Origin: Symbiodinium microadriaticum
Taxonomy: Eukaryota; Sar; Dinophyceae; Suessiales; Symbiodiniaceae
Reading direction: 5' to 3'
DNA length: 64,000 bases
NCBI GenBank assembly: GCA_001939145.1
Contig: LSRX01000131.1
Coordinates: forward strand, 59,147 to 123,146
Part shown: one piece after another, positions 47,581 through 58,800 of the stretch
How positions within the stretch are numbered: position 1 is the first letter of the stretch
Layout of the letters: each line of letters starts with the position of its first letter
Notes under the pieces: model-generated
What the model was told of the DNA's origin: nothing
What the model saw: the letters and a program-made list of their open reading frames with translations, nothing else
The model's database searches: none
Translations under genes and position numbers: made by a program

Positions 47581-48169
47581 TCTTACAATATGTTCTGTAT
47601 ATTACTTATCGTACTTACATGTATATGGTCTATCTAACTTATATTCTCTTTAGGTACATACGACCACATATATGTAAATAGTATTTCCACAGACAACTTG
47701 CTAACTACTGCAAAGAATATGCGATACATGATATAGTTATAAGTGCAACAAACCCTATTTCTAGAAGTTATTACCATCACTTGCGATACATACTATCTGC
47801 TGTACATTCACTATGTACATAGCAAACCCGAGCCCTTCCAAGTAGAGGAACCCTAAAGGCCCTGGAGCCCTGAGGCATGTTGCGCTTGGTTTGGCAAGCG
47901 CGGCTGTCGTGCAGTCGCAGGCACTGCGACTAGAATGGAGTTTGGGGGGCTATCATATGAGAGGTTTGAGAGGTGTTATAGGGTGATCATCGCATTCGTT
48001 TTTTTTCAAGGACATTGTACGATCAATCCAGGGTGATTTTGAGTTTTAGGCAGGGTTTGGTAGGGATGTTACAAGATCACCACAAGGCTACTGTAGGTGC
48101 CTCTAGTATGTGAGTAGGTTGGGTATAGGGTGCTCAGGGTCTTTTCGTGTAGGGTGGTTGCAGACAAAA

Positions 48170-49730
48170 ACTTGGGATTTAGGGTTTATATGAATTTCAC
48201 CGGGGCTTCTGGGGGTTTAGGGTTTAAGGTTTTAGGGTTTAGGGTTTAGGGGGCTCCAATTTTTGAAGCTTTTGCTCTACGGCCATGCTGTAGGAAATCT
48301 TTGCAGACCCTCCACGTGTTGGGGTTGAGATGTCAGGATTCTGAACGTGGGCTTTGGGGTCCAGGACTTGGGGCTTTGCGGTTCTAGGGTCCAAGCTTAG
48401 TTCATGTTTAGGACGATTTAGGATTTGAGCTGTGAGGCTTCGGGGTACAGGAATTGGAAGTTTGGGTTGAGGTTTCTAGGACTTGGGAATTGGGAAGCTG
48501 AGGTCAGGACAACTTGAAGGGTTTAGGGTTCAGGGTTGAGACTTGTTCATTCCGCGTGTCACAGAAGGGACCCCCAGTCTGGGCGGTCACGTAACGCTTC
48601 TATCAGCAAGGCCGCCGATGTGTTCAACTTCAGTTCCTCATGTCTCCTACGCCTCTATCAACCCCCGTAATTAGCCCTTTTGCTTCGTGGGAAGCGCGGA
48701 GAATGCAGACAACTGAGACGCCCCTCTTCCCGAATGTGCTGAGCTGTCTTGAGCTTACCTTCCTGACGCCAGATGATAAATACTTCAGTACAAGTAGAAC
48801 TCAGGCATAAATCTGGAGAAACTTCTCGACGAGAGACCTTCCTGTGAAACCACAGAGAACCGCATGCAACGTGAAGTTTCGAAGCCAAGTCCGGCCCGAA
48901 ACTCTGAACCCCTCAAGAACCCTCAGAGCCCTTTGCCCCCCCACACACCCGACTCCGACTTCCATCTCAACTATCGAGGCCTGAAAAGTCTGTAGCAATA
49001 TTTCCCGATATACTTTATATATTGAGGCCCTTATCATACCAGGTCCTGATATCTCCACAAACTACGGAGAGAACTCTTCCAGACTCTTGCTATAAAACCC
49101 CTTGAAAGGTCCTGAAAATTCTAGCGCTTTAGGGTTTAGGGGTTTAGGGTTTATAGCGTTTAGGGTGTGGGGTTTAGGGTTGAACAGTCCTGGAAGTTCC
49201 GGAGACTTCCAGGAATCGATGGAAAGTTTGGGCCTGGGCTCGGCCGGTCGATTGGCATCCCTTTTCCGGGATGCGGACCTCAAGGGGGATTCGACGAGGG
49301 TTAGGAGGTTTAGGATTGGTTTCAGTACGGGGCACAATTAAAACGGTTCAGGGTTTTGGGGTTTAGGTTTTTAGGGGTAACAGGATCGAGGGCGAAGTGG
49401 AAAGCCTGTTGCAAAAGGGGTAACAGGATTGTTATTATGGAGGTGTTGTTGTTTTTGTCTGGTGGTAGAAAAGGATGTATATGTATTCCAGGCAGTTTCT
49501 GGGTCTCGGGGTTTGAAACGTCGAGCGTTTCGGCTCTATGGGTGTTTCAGGGTTCAGGGTTTTAGGGGCTTTTCGGGCTCCGACGACTCAGGTTAGCGGG
49601 CACTGAGGTTTTTGTAAGGACGTCAAGGTCTATACCCAGGACCCAGGCCCTTAGGGTTTAGGGCTTTAGGGCTTTAGGCTTTAGGGCTTTAGGGCTTTAG
49701 GCCCTTCGGGTTTAGGGTTTAGGTCGGGTT
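48170..49730. repeat. degenerate interstitial telomere-like (TTTAGGG) tract
   Basis: Dense copies of TTTAGGG and variants, for example at 48215-48250, 49128-49175, 49345-49375 and 49650-49725, in G/T-rich sequence on the plus strand. At the right edge (49860-49935) the complementary CCCTAAA type appears. Arabidopsis-type TTTAGGG is the telomere repeat known from dinoflagellates. The tract is too degenerate for an active chromosome end and is internal to the scaffold. Confidence 0.7.
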
Positions 49731-50087
49731 TTGTGGGCTGCCGCCTTTGGTTCAGCCCTAGCTTTAAGATAGGCTATCAAAAGCGGCTCTACTTACAACT
49801 CAGGCTCTACACAGAACCTTGCAGCTTTCTGCCCATGCGATCTGAAATCTCCCCAGACCCTCAACGCTCACCCCCAAAAACCATTACCAGGAGCCTACAA
49901 CCCGAAACCCTAAGCCCCATGCAAGCCCTAAACCCCCATTTTTTCAACTCTGAGCCGACAGCCTGAGCTTTGTGAGCCCGAAGTGTGGGCTCCGGGGCTG
50001 CGAGGACTCAGATGGCGACGGGATCCTCGGTGAGGTGGAGCTTACCACCTTCGAGACGCAGGGGTCCCAGTTCAGGTGGTCGATTTG

Positions 50088-50214
50088 CTGGGTTCTTGTT
50101 AGGGGACTTGATGTAAGTTACCATTATAGGGACCTATAGTAAATAATATGGTTTCCTTGTTATGGTAACTTAAGCATAATCCCACTCAAGTATAATCCCT
50201 TAACAAGAACCCAG
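50088..50214. mobile_element. 127-bp palindromic MITE-like element
   Basis: Both ends read CTGGGTTCTTGTTA(G/A)GGGA inwards, and the homology continues with ACTTGA and TAAGTTACCAT on both arms, leaving a small centre around TATAGGGACCTATAG. Almost the whole element can fold into one hairpin. No clear target-site duplication flanks it (GATTTG left, TCTAGG right). No coding capacity; a non-autonomous DNA transposon is the best guess. Confidence 0.6.
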
Positions 50215-50612
50215 TCTAGGGATTGAGATTCCATAGGTTATGGTCTGGGGTTATGGTTTGGGTTCAGGGGTTTGGGTCGAGACCCGCCCTTGACAGAAGA
50301 TGTGGTGCTTGAGCGTCTAGGATTTTGGGAAAAGGGGTTGGGCATTTGGGTCTAACGTTGAGGGGGTGTTGAATTGATGCATGTTGGAAACCGGTTGTTT
50401 GCAACCAGCCTCGCGACGTCCTCCCCGAAAGAGACAGACATGGTTCCTTTCCGAGAAGCCAATCATCAGCCCCGGTCATTTAATAAGCCGTGCGAACCTG
50501 CAACAAAGAATGGCATGCCATCATTTTTTCATTTCGGTGCGGAAGGGTCTTGTACAGACGCACGCCTGGATTTGAATTCAAGGTGAGACTGGCAAAAGAA
50601 AGAGGGAAAGTA

Positions 50613-53600
50613 TCACACGGGTGATCTGAAACCAGACTCGTCGCAGAGGAATCCCAATGCCCGAAACCAAGGCAACAGCACCGGCAGTGGAGTCCAAATG
50701 CCGGAGCAATGAAGGTGAACGGGATGGCTGGGAGCGGCAGTGACGCAGTCAATCAGAACACGGCAGGCGGCCTCGGCCCAAAACGAGAGCGCGAGAGCCG
50801 ATCGAAGTGTGACACTTGTAGGTTGTGAGAGGTCAAAACGCACCGGAGGAGGCGATTCCAAACGCCAGGAGCGGACCTCACCAGACAACGAAAAGCATAA
50901 AGGGGCTGGGGCACACCATGTCGGCACCTTGTAGGGGTCGACACGGGGAGGGCCGCGCTCCTTCGGAAAGTGTTCGGCAGAAACACTCGGGTCTAAGAGC
51001 AATAACATGTTCTCAGAGACTTCCGCATGCCAGGAGCAATCTGGGTGCAAAGCCCTCCAGTGCTCAACTGTAGCTCTTAGAACGGCAAGGGGCTCGATAT
51101 GCTCCTCAATGGTCTGCCAAACAAAATCTTCACATCCTTCGCTGAAGGAATTGAGGTCAACAAGCAGGGCATCGGAGATAGAAGGATCCCAAGGTGACAA
51201 AACATCGTGATGAATGCCTGCAACAGCGGTGGGTGGAGCAAAGGGATGTGCAGGGACCACAACGGTGCTGTCAGGCGTGAAAGAGCCCCAGCAGCTGGCA
51301 CAAGCAGGGACAACAGTCAAATGCCGCCGTAGCCGGCCAATGGTGCCAAAAGAACGGCCGCATCCAAAACAGAGAGGGGTATCGCCAAGTAGAAAGGCTC
51401 GGCTGCGGTACCCATGAAACCGCGCAGCATGGCCAGCCCATGCCTTGCGTGAGGTGAAGGCTCTACGGCAAGGAATACACAAATCAGTGTATACATCAGC
51501 CGCAGCAGCGGGGACACAGACAGGCCCAGTAGTGAGGCAACAAAGTCCTCTGTGCAGCCCGTCAAGGGCGGCGATCAGCGAGGTCCGGCAGACTTCAAGT
51601 TGGCAGACGCGCTTCAAACATCCCTTAAACCGACCAGGGGTGGAACGCATGCACTCGCGCCACACATGCCAGTTCGAGTCCGGATCGGGTAAGTTGGTGG
51701 TTGCATGAAGCCAACGGTACATCCAGCGGAGGTCGTCTCTCAGTAGGGCGCAGTAACCGTTATCAGCCTTAACGGCAGCCCAGAGCTCAGGCGGGCCGGA
51801 GCCGACAAGCTGCCTCAAATACTGCATGCGGGCGCGTTGCAGTACTACCCCAGGCGTGGGTAGCCCTACCAAGGCGCAGCAGGCGAGGCCCGAAAGAGCT
51901 TGGTCGCCTTGTTTGGGCAGACAAAGTAAGGCCCTGTAAAAAGACCAAAGGGTAGCATCGAACGCTTGCTGGTCGACTTTGGCAAGCCGGGGCCAGGAGC
52001 CCGCCCCCTGGACAAGCTTGCTGACAACGGTGGCCTCAAGGAAGTGCGCTTTTCGACTGACGCTGATGGAGCGATTTTTGAATACCTTCCGCCTGGCTTC
52101 ATGGAAGGCGGCACGCGCCTGACCTATCCGATATTTAACCTCAGGTCCGAGTCGGCCTGCAGGGGCCTGGTAGACCCCCAAGTGCTTGTAGGAGGCAACC
52201 AAGGAAAGAGGAGTGGGGGGGCCTCCTTCACGAAAGGCATGAATAACGCCTTTCAGTCCTGTAGCACCATAAAGGTGTCGCTTCTCGGCACGGGAGCCCT
52301 TGCCAACGATGGAGGCAAGACAGGCAGTCTTGACCTCCCCGAAAGACAGGGAGAGCCCGTATTCCCCGCAAGCGTCGGCTAGTGACCCTGTGTCGACAGC
52401 AACGGCTGCCCTGACGTCCTCGGCCTGCTGACATACTCTGGGCACGGCAATATCATCAGCCCAGATGACGTCAGACACAGGGATGCTAGGAGTCCCAGCC
52501 TCACAGGGGTCCAAGGAGATCTCTCCATTAAAAGGAAGAGCGGGAGGCTCTGACTTGCTGATGGCGGAAGAACGTAGGCGGTCACGTGTGGCTAGGATCC
52601 GCGGTACGAGTAGCGCAAACAGCACATCTGCACAGGAAGAACCAGGCCTTGACCCACGTCCGGTGGCAAGCGGCACAGTATCGCCCTGCAAAACGAACCA
52701 GTTGCCCGAAGAGATGCGGCTCGCAGTGTGCTCAAGCCAAGGATCAGCTTGGGCCTGTGCCAAAGTTGAGGGCTCGCCTAAATGTTTGGCAAGCGCTGCA
52801 CGATCGTCACTGCTCAGATTCAGCGTGCTCGTGACGCGATCAAGGACCTGCATAGGGTCATCATGGTCAGCATCAGCAACTAGTTGCGTGACGGTGCAAT
52901 AAAAGGCTGAAGCGATATCGGCAAAGAGAATGTAGGTTGGGACCCCCTTCGCAGAGTAATGAGCAGTCACGGCCCTGAGCAGATGGGAGCCAAAAGTAAC
53001 CGAACACCCAGGACGCCCACCCATCTGCAGTGAAGAGGTGTGACTTGTGAAAACGTCCCGGAGAGCAGGGCGCAGACACTGGTGGCATGCCTTGGCAAGC
53101 GAAGACATGAGCAGTATCGCTCGGTATGACCCACACTCGTCCTGAGGGCCGCGTTTCTTATGAAAAAAGACAGTGGCCCCACCCTTAAAGCCGACTGCTT
53201 CAGTGCCCCTCCACACTTGTTTCATGAGCAGTGGGAACAAGTGACGGGCTATTTGCACTGGAAATCCTTTGTTCAATTCTGGCGGCAGCATGTCAAGGCC
53301 GGGCGCCTTGCCACCCTTTGTAGCAGCAAGCACACGTTGCAGCGAGGAAAAGGAAGGGACCAGGCTGATGTTGCCGGGATGTGGCCCAACAGTGCTTCCC
53401 TGGCCAGAAGCAGGGAGGTCATCAACCAAGCCTTGGAAAGAGGTCTCGACACCAGCCTCGAGCGCGCCAAAATGATCCCTCCATCGTTTGAAGCGAGCTT
53501 GCATGTCGAGGCAAGGTGCCCCGTGAGCGTCAAGTATCGTGGGTAAGGGCTCGATGTGGTACGGCTTCTTTCGCCGGTGGAACAGCAGCTTATGATACGC

Positions 53601-55508
53601 CGCAAAGACGTCATTGCTGGGTCCAGTGGAGATTTGGTCGGCCAAACCCTCAATGTAAGCGGCCCGGTCGATGCGGCACGACTCACGCAGGAGCTGACCT
53701 GCTTTGCGCATGTGTAGCATCTGAGTGGCGATGAGAACGCGCAGCTGCTGCACCCACGGGCATGCGAGGAATTCAACGGTCCAGTCCTGGGCAACCCGTC
53801 GCCAAACCTTAAGGCAGGCAAGGAGCGCATGCCGGCGCAGTAAGTGCTGACGGTGGCTAAACATCCGGCGGATGCGGCTCAATCGTCTCTGTAATGCCCA
53901 GGAAGCTTCTCGCAGATACGCATGCTTGGGTCGTGGTCCCTGGGCCTGGGAAATGCTGCTCAAACCTTTTTGGATGTGGTCGGCGAGGACAGCCGCGTGC
54001 GCGTGCACGGAGATCTGCCAAGGGATAGGCGGTAAAGATTCGAGAGCAGCTCGGACACTTTCTCGAACAGCTGGTTCGGCGAAAGCTTGTGTTCGTAGCG
54101 TCCTACGACGTCCAGAAGTTGAAAGGCTAGCAGGACCAAGCGTGAGCTGGACCGCGACACAAGCAGCAATGTGGTCCTGGTGAGCCTGAGCAGCGTGAAT
54201 GGCCGGTGCGGTATAAGAGCGAACTAGTCCAACGGTCCAAGCAGTTGGCAAGAGAATGAAATCGGGTCGGCAAAGGCGGCCACTCTTCTTTTGGACATAA
54301 GTGTGAGTGGGGCCAGAATGTCGTTCGGGGAAAGTGGCAGGACCCCAAAGGCGCAGCAAGCGCGCAATGTGGTGCAAGGCTGAGCCAGCTGCATCCTCAG
54401 GTTCGGCAGCGTGATCGCCGAAGTACTCAGAGGTGGCAGAGCCTATCGCTGCATTGCAGTCCCCTCCGAGTATCAGGAAATCGCCCTTGTGGAAGTGTTG
54501 CAGCAAGCGCAGGGTCTCCTCCCAAAATGCATCAACAAGCGGTCCTTCAGTGGCACGGTGCGGCCCATGCAGGGCGACCAGGAGTAGCGGCACTGGCTTG
54601 ATGCACAGACGTAGGAAAATGCGCCTGGGGTCGTTGTGCAACGAAGTAACGGCTTGGGCGCTAATGACGGATCTGGCGGAGCCTCCACGGGCATGACAGA
54701 AAATCGGAGAGTCAGCCTTCAGCCAGATTTCAGTGCCCCACTGTCCTCGGCTAGCCCCAGAAGCGTATCGCAGAAATCCGCCGGAGCATGACTTCCCCTT
54801 CTGACAACGCGTCTCCAGCAGGAAGACAATCTGCACACGATGCTCGTCGAGGGCTGCAGCGAGTATCGCAGCACGCCCAACAGTGTGCTTCCGTGAGAGG
54901 GGGTCTTGAGGCATGACGTCAGCTCTATCGACCTCGCCGAGAAGGGAAAGCGTGTTATACGTCGCAACAGTCAGACGCATGGTAACACACTGCTGCAAAG
55001 TGCCATCGGTAGAGGACTGCAAAGTAGTACCACGTTCGGCAGGTGAAGCGAACGCATCAAGAGGGGCAAAAGGCCGGATTAAGTCGGCAGGGGACAAACT
55101 CCCGTGAAGGGTGTCATCGCCTAGGTGCATACTGTTGAGGGGTGGGTAAGCGCGATCGCCAGAGACAGATCTAATGGCGACTCCGACCCACGGGGTACGG
55201 GGCGCCCCGTCGCTTAACCAAGCAACCAGGACATCTTGTGGTATCTGCAGGCCACAGGAGCCCTGTGCAGAATGCGCACCATGCTTGGAAAGAAAATCAA
55301 CAACCTCATTCGGGGCGACGCCGGAATGTCCAGGCACATACTCGTACTCATCCTGGGCATCTGATGACAGTCTACGGAGAGTATGCAAGTTGGCAGCAGC
55401 TTCTGCAAGGCCACCGAGTGCCCATGTCGAGCTGGCCGGCAACGACCGTGAGGGCGGATTGGCAATCGGACAGGAAGCGCATACACGCATGGTTGAAGCG
55501 ATTGACAC
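50613..55508 (-). CDS. LINE polyprotein: RNase H end, APE endonuclease, reverse transcriptase, zinc fingers
   Basis: 1631 codons open; no genuine start at 55508 (GTG), since the N-terminal residues belong to RNase H read on from upstream. APE endonuclease, about residues 177-455: N185 in ATYNTLS, E232 in LLETR, D350 and N352 in GGDCNAAIG, D416 in CRPDFILLP, D445-H446 in HQDHIA, so the catalytic set is complete. RT, about 720-1120: KAPGLDMLPPE, QMGGRPGCSV, catalytic Asp in LFADIASAF (about 863), GSRPGSSCADVLFALL and WADDIAV (about 1016-1022), where the usual Y/F before ADD is W, then YKHLGV. C-terminus: a C2H2 finger (CIPC...HAARFH, 1344-1365), a C2HC finger (CFGC...HLTVVPAC, 1380-1403) and an extra CASC, probably RNA or target binding. 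All residues needed for nicking and reverse transcription appear present. Confidence 0.92.
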   Translation of the reverse strand: MSIASTMRVCASCPIANPPSRSLPASSTWALGGLAEAAANLHTLRRLSSDAQDEYEYVPGHSGVAPNEVVDFLSKHGAHSAQGSCGLQIPQDVLVAWLSDGAPRTPWVGVAIRSVSGDRAYPPLNSMHLGDDTLHGSLSPADLIRPFAPLDAFASPAERGTTLQSSTDGTLQQCVTMRLTVATYNTLSLLGEVDRADVMPQDPLSRKHTVGRAAILAAALDEHRVQIVFLLETRCQKGKSCSGGFLRYASGASRGQWGTEIWLKADSPIFCHARGGSARSVISAQAVTSLHNDPRRIFLRLCIKPVPLLLVALHGPHRATEGPLVDAFWEETLRLLQHFHKGDFLILGGDCNAAIGSATSEYFGDHAAEPEDAAGSALHHIARLLRLWGPATFPERHSGPTHTYVQKKSGRLCRPDFILLPTAWTVGLVRSYTAPAIHAAQAHQDHIAACVAVQLTLGPASLSTSGRRRTLRTQAFAEPAVRESVRAALESLPPIPWQISVHAHAAVLADHIQKGLSSISQAQGPRPKHAYLREASWALQRRLSRIRRMFSHRQHLLRRHALLACLKVWRRVAQDWTVEFLACPWVQQLRVLIATQMLHMRKAGQLLRESCRIDRAAYIEGLADQISTGPSNDVFAAYHKLLFHRRKKPYHIEPLPTILDAHGAPCLDMQARFKRWRDHFGALEAGVETSFQGLVDDLPASGQGSTVGPHPGNISLVPSFSSLQRVLAATKGGKAPGLDMLPPELNKGFPVQIARHLFPLLMKQVWRGTEAVGFKGGATVFFHKKRGPQDECGSYRAILLMSSLAKACHQCLRPALRDVFTSHTSSLQMGGRPGCSVTFGSHLLRAVTAHYSAKGVPTYILFADIASAFYCTVTQLVADADHDDPMQVLDRVTSTLNLSSDDRAALAKHLGEPSTLAQAQADPWLEHTASRISSGNWFVLQGDTVPLATGRGSRPGSSCADVLFALLVPRILATRDRLRSSAISKSEPPALPFNGEISLDPCEAGTPSIPVSDVIWADDIAVPRVCQQAEDVRAAVAVDTGSLADACGEYGLSLSFGEVKTACLASIVGKGSRAEKRHLYGATGLKGVIHAFREGGPPTPLSLVASYKHLGVYQAPAGRLGPEVKYRIGQARAAFHEARRKVFKNRSISVSRKAHFLEATVVSKLVQGAGSWPRLAKVDQQAFDATLWSFYRALLCLPKQGDQALSGLACCALVGLPTPGVVLQRARMQYLRQLVGSGPPELWAAVKADNGYCALLRDDLRWMYRWLHATTNLPDPDSNWHVWRECMRSTPGRFKGCLKRVCQLEVCRTSLIAALDGLHRGLCCLTTGPVCVPAAAADVYTDLCIPCRRAFTSRKAWAGHAARFHGYRSRAFLLGDTPLCFGCGRSFGTIGRLRRHLTVVPACASCWGSFTPDSTVVVPAHPFAPPTAVAGIHHDVLSPWDPSISDALLVDLNSFSEGCEDFVWQTIEEHIEPLAVLRATVEHWRALHPDCSWHAEVSENMLLLLDPSVSAEHFPKERGPPRVDPYKVPTWCAPAPLCFSLSGEVRSWRLESPPPVRFDLSQPTSVTLRSALALSFWAEAACRVLIDCVTAAPSHPVHLHCSGIWTPLPVLLPWFRALGFLCDESGFRSPV

Positions 55509-55708
55509 TTAAGAGAGCAGCGACAAGCAGCGCATAACATTCGGCAATGAAAGCTGAAGCTTGTGCAGGAGGCTCAAGAAGCTCGGGTGGGACAGAGCCC
55601 CAAGCACACGCTAATTCAGCAGTGTCTGGCAGATAGAAGAGCACTGCCCAGCCAAAAAGGCATTTCGAGTCGCCTGTGGCAGGCGTGAAGGAGCCGTCAG
55701 TGTAGCAC
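55278..55708 (-). other. RNase H domain placed upstream of the endonuclease
   Basis: Catalytic residues are read in order: D in CYTDGSF (about 55697), E in AECYALL (about 55543) and D in SDCQSAL (about 55470), then H in VPGHSGVAPNEVVDFLSKHG (about 55335). The first three lie in the frame of the upstream 1682-codon ORF, after its TAG; the last lies in the RT frame, so the frame changes near 55420. RNase H removes the RNA strand after reverse transcription. In I- and R1-type LINEs it sits after RT; here it precedes the endonuclease. Confidence 0.85.
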
Positions 55709-55800
55709 TGAATGGCAGAAGTCCGGGCGGTGCCGGATCGCGCCGGGAAGCTGTCAGCAAAATAGCCATGTAGTGCGTCCCAACGTGGCGCGTGAGGACC

Positions 55801-58800
55801 CTAAAACCAGTGTCGGAGATGCTCAAGAGTCGCAAAGGAGGGATCAGCTCCCAGGAAGCCGAAAACATCCCGCCAAGTAAAATGGAGAGACGTCCGCCCA
55901 ATGCTGAGGGTCATGTGAATGTCACCGGCGTACGGGGCAAGCTTGGCAGTGAAGGGCTCCCCAGGGAGGGGGTCGTGAATCTGAGCATAATCTGCATGGT
56001 CAATCGGCAGCAGCTGTGCAAGAGCCAGAGGCTGTGCCGAACCGGCAGGGGGGCTGGAGTAGGCAGTGTCACCTTGGATTAGCCTTTGCTCAGCCTCATG
56101 TTCGAGAAGCGTCTCGAGGAGGGAGACCGCTAGAAAGGCCCATTCTTCAGAAGAAGCTGCAGCCTCGTCAAGCAGGGTAGTGAGAGACGCAAAAGTTTCG
56201 GCAGGCTCGCACACACCAGCGGTCTGAGTATTGAGCTGAACCGCAATAACTGGGCCATGGGAGCTTCTGCAAGGAGTGGGGACGGGTCGAAACCGGGGGG
56301 CGCAAACAGGTGCGTTAGCCTCAGCAAGGGCGTCAGTATTCCCTTCAACGGGGAATGGGAGGTAATGGTGAGGCGCGAATCGTCCGAGTGCCTCGGTTCG
56401 CTCTGAGGGAAACCCGTTGATAACCTGGACTGCAACACCTTTTTGTAATGAGACAAGGCCAATAAAAACGCAGATTCGACTACCTCGACTCGGCAAGGTC
56501 AAAAGGCCAGACGAGCCATACACAGTGTTGGACCAGCCGAAGGAGAACCTGGCTGCGGGGAGGCAAGGTGATTTACCATCAGAGGCATCCGAGCCTACAC
56601 ATGCAGCACCTTGTACACTTCGTCGACTATCGTCGCAGGTAGCCCAAAGCAGGATGTCACCAACAAGAGCAAGGAGTGCCAAGCAAAAAGCTTGCAGAAT
56701 CAGGGGCTGCGAGATGCGCATGCTTCTGTCCCAGCCGGATGGCTCAATTGAATCTCGTTCAATAAGAGACAGAACCGGCGTCGACAAGCCAAGCGAGGGC
56801 GCACTCTTAGACAAACGGTCAGGAGGGAAACGCCGGTTGACAGGCTGAACAAAGGGCTTCGGTAACTCAGGGGTGGGGAACAGGAGGCCCGCAGATCGGG
56901 CGTCAAGGACACGAAATCCGGCTCTCCACGTGAGTAAACCAAGCGCAATGAGACAATAGCATCGAACGCAGAATGTAGGGCGCTTGCCCCGAAGGCAGCT
57001 CCAGGTGAGCTGAGTAGCTTTGGGTCGTGGCGAAGGCACGGGGAATGTACCGATCCAGGGTAGAGCCTGAAGGCTGTGGTTGCACGAGGGAGTCGGTCCG
57101 GTACCACCTGTGTCGGAAGGTGCCGCTACCGGGGGACTGATATGCGGTGCCGGATCACCTTGTGGGTGTCCGTCGTCATCATCTGATCCTGAATCAGCAT
57201 TGTCGTCGTCCTGGTGGTCGTCAGAAGGTGGCGGGGGGTGGTCGGGTCCCCGAAAGACAGCACAAAAACAGACAACGAGGACTTCGCCGGGTGTGACTTC
57301 TATACGCTGGCCAAAAGGCTCTTGCCGCATGTCAGAGCGCAAAAGGGCAAGCTGCCACCCAACCGGACATCGGGGTGAGTACCGCTCAGAAATCTGAGTC
57401 GTGTCCAAAAATCCCGAAGGACAGAAGACACTGTCTATAGTCAAGAGCAGAGGACGAGCATCGATGAAGCAAGTCACAGCTCCGACACGGGAGGCTCCAG
57501 CACGGGAGCGCTCAGGGGATGCAGCGAAAATGGCATGAGTCAGGATGCCTCTGTGCGCAAAATCGGCAATGGGTGGGTGTGCAAGCTGCAATGCAAGACC
57601 ACCACCGTCTACCGAGAAAAATCTAGCGACATCAGCACGAAAGAACTGACGTCGGTCAGGCCGAACATGGAACAGAAAAGAGTTCTGGTCTCCAATAATC
57701 CATGCATAGTGACCGGAAGGCACGGGGAGGTCGTCGGCAGGATCGTAACCGGGGTTCCATCCGCGTGTATGTTGCAACATGTCGGCAAGGGATGCCACAA
57801 TGTGAAGCTGGGCAAGAGGGGGTTGAAACAGCACAAGGTCTCCGGCAACGAGCGTAATCGCAGCATCCCCAGCTAAAGGCCAGGGGAGTGAGCCTACATA
57901 AACCTCTCCGGTGAAGCTTTCATCGATCTGCGCGGCACGGATGAGCTCAAGTCGTGTACAGCGACCGAATAAATGCAAAGCAAAGACCGAGCCCCCGATG
58001 CGTCGGCAGTCGAACGCAACAAGGACGCCAGAATGGGGCCATGTCGGTGCCGCGAGAAGCAAAGCATGGGTAGATGCAGGCTGGGGATTTACCGAGCATA
58101 AAATCGGCAGGGTAAAAGAATCTCGTGGATTGCGCGCCGCTGCAACAAGCTCAAGGGCGCGGTCAACCTCAACGGTCTCAGGGAGTCGCACTTCAAGCAA
58201 TTCCGGGAGATAGTTTTGTCCCAGGATCAGAAACACACAGACATGGAAGTGCCCTGCAATAACGGTGGCAGTGGCTGGAGGGGGGCTTGCTGCCTCAAGT
58301 ACAGCTGTAGGGCCAGCGTTAGCCTGGTCAGTGGTCACGGCGTTCCGAAGGGAGGCGATGTCGTGACCCTCGGCACGGGGGGCAGGGGTGGCCGGGCCAC
58401 CTGCAGCAGCTGTAGCATTGTCTGCAGCATCGGCAGGTGAGTGTGTACTGGGCACGAAGGTGATGCGCTCTGCGATGGCAAGTAAAATCTGGCCTGGGAA
58501 CGTGTCGATCAGATCAACCTCAAGAGGGACAGTTGTGAAAACGGCCCTCCAACCAGCGGGAAGGTCCCGCTGCAAGTCAAGAAGTGCGCGGTTGCATGAG
58601 AAGCGGCCTGCGACCGCATGGTATGTGCGCCATCCAGCAATCAGGGCGCGCGCATCAACGAGGACGCCATGGAAAGGTGTTGGCATAGGTCCGTGCGGAA
58701 TACAGACAGAAATAACCCCTCTGCATGAAACCCCGTACAAAGCTGCATCAGTGACACGCGGATTTGACGGGAATAAGCGCAGGGCTTGCCGACTGGAGCC

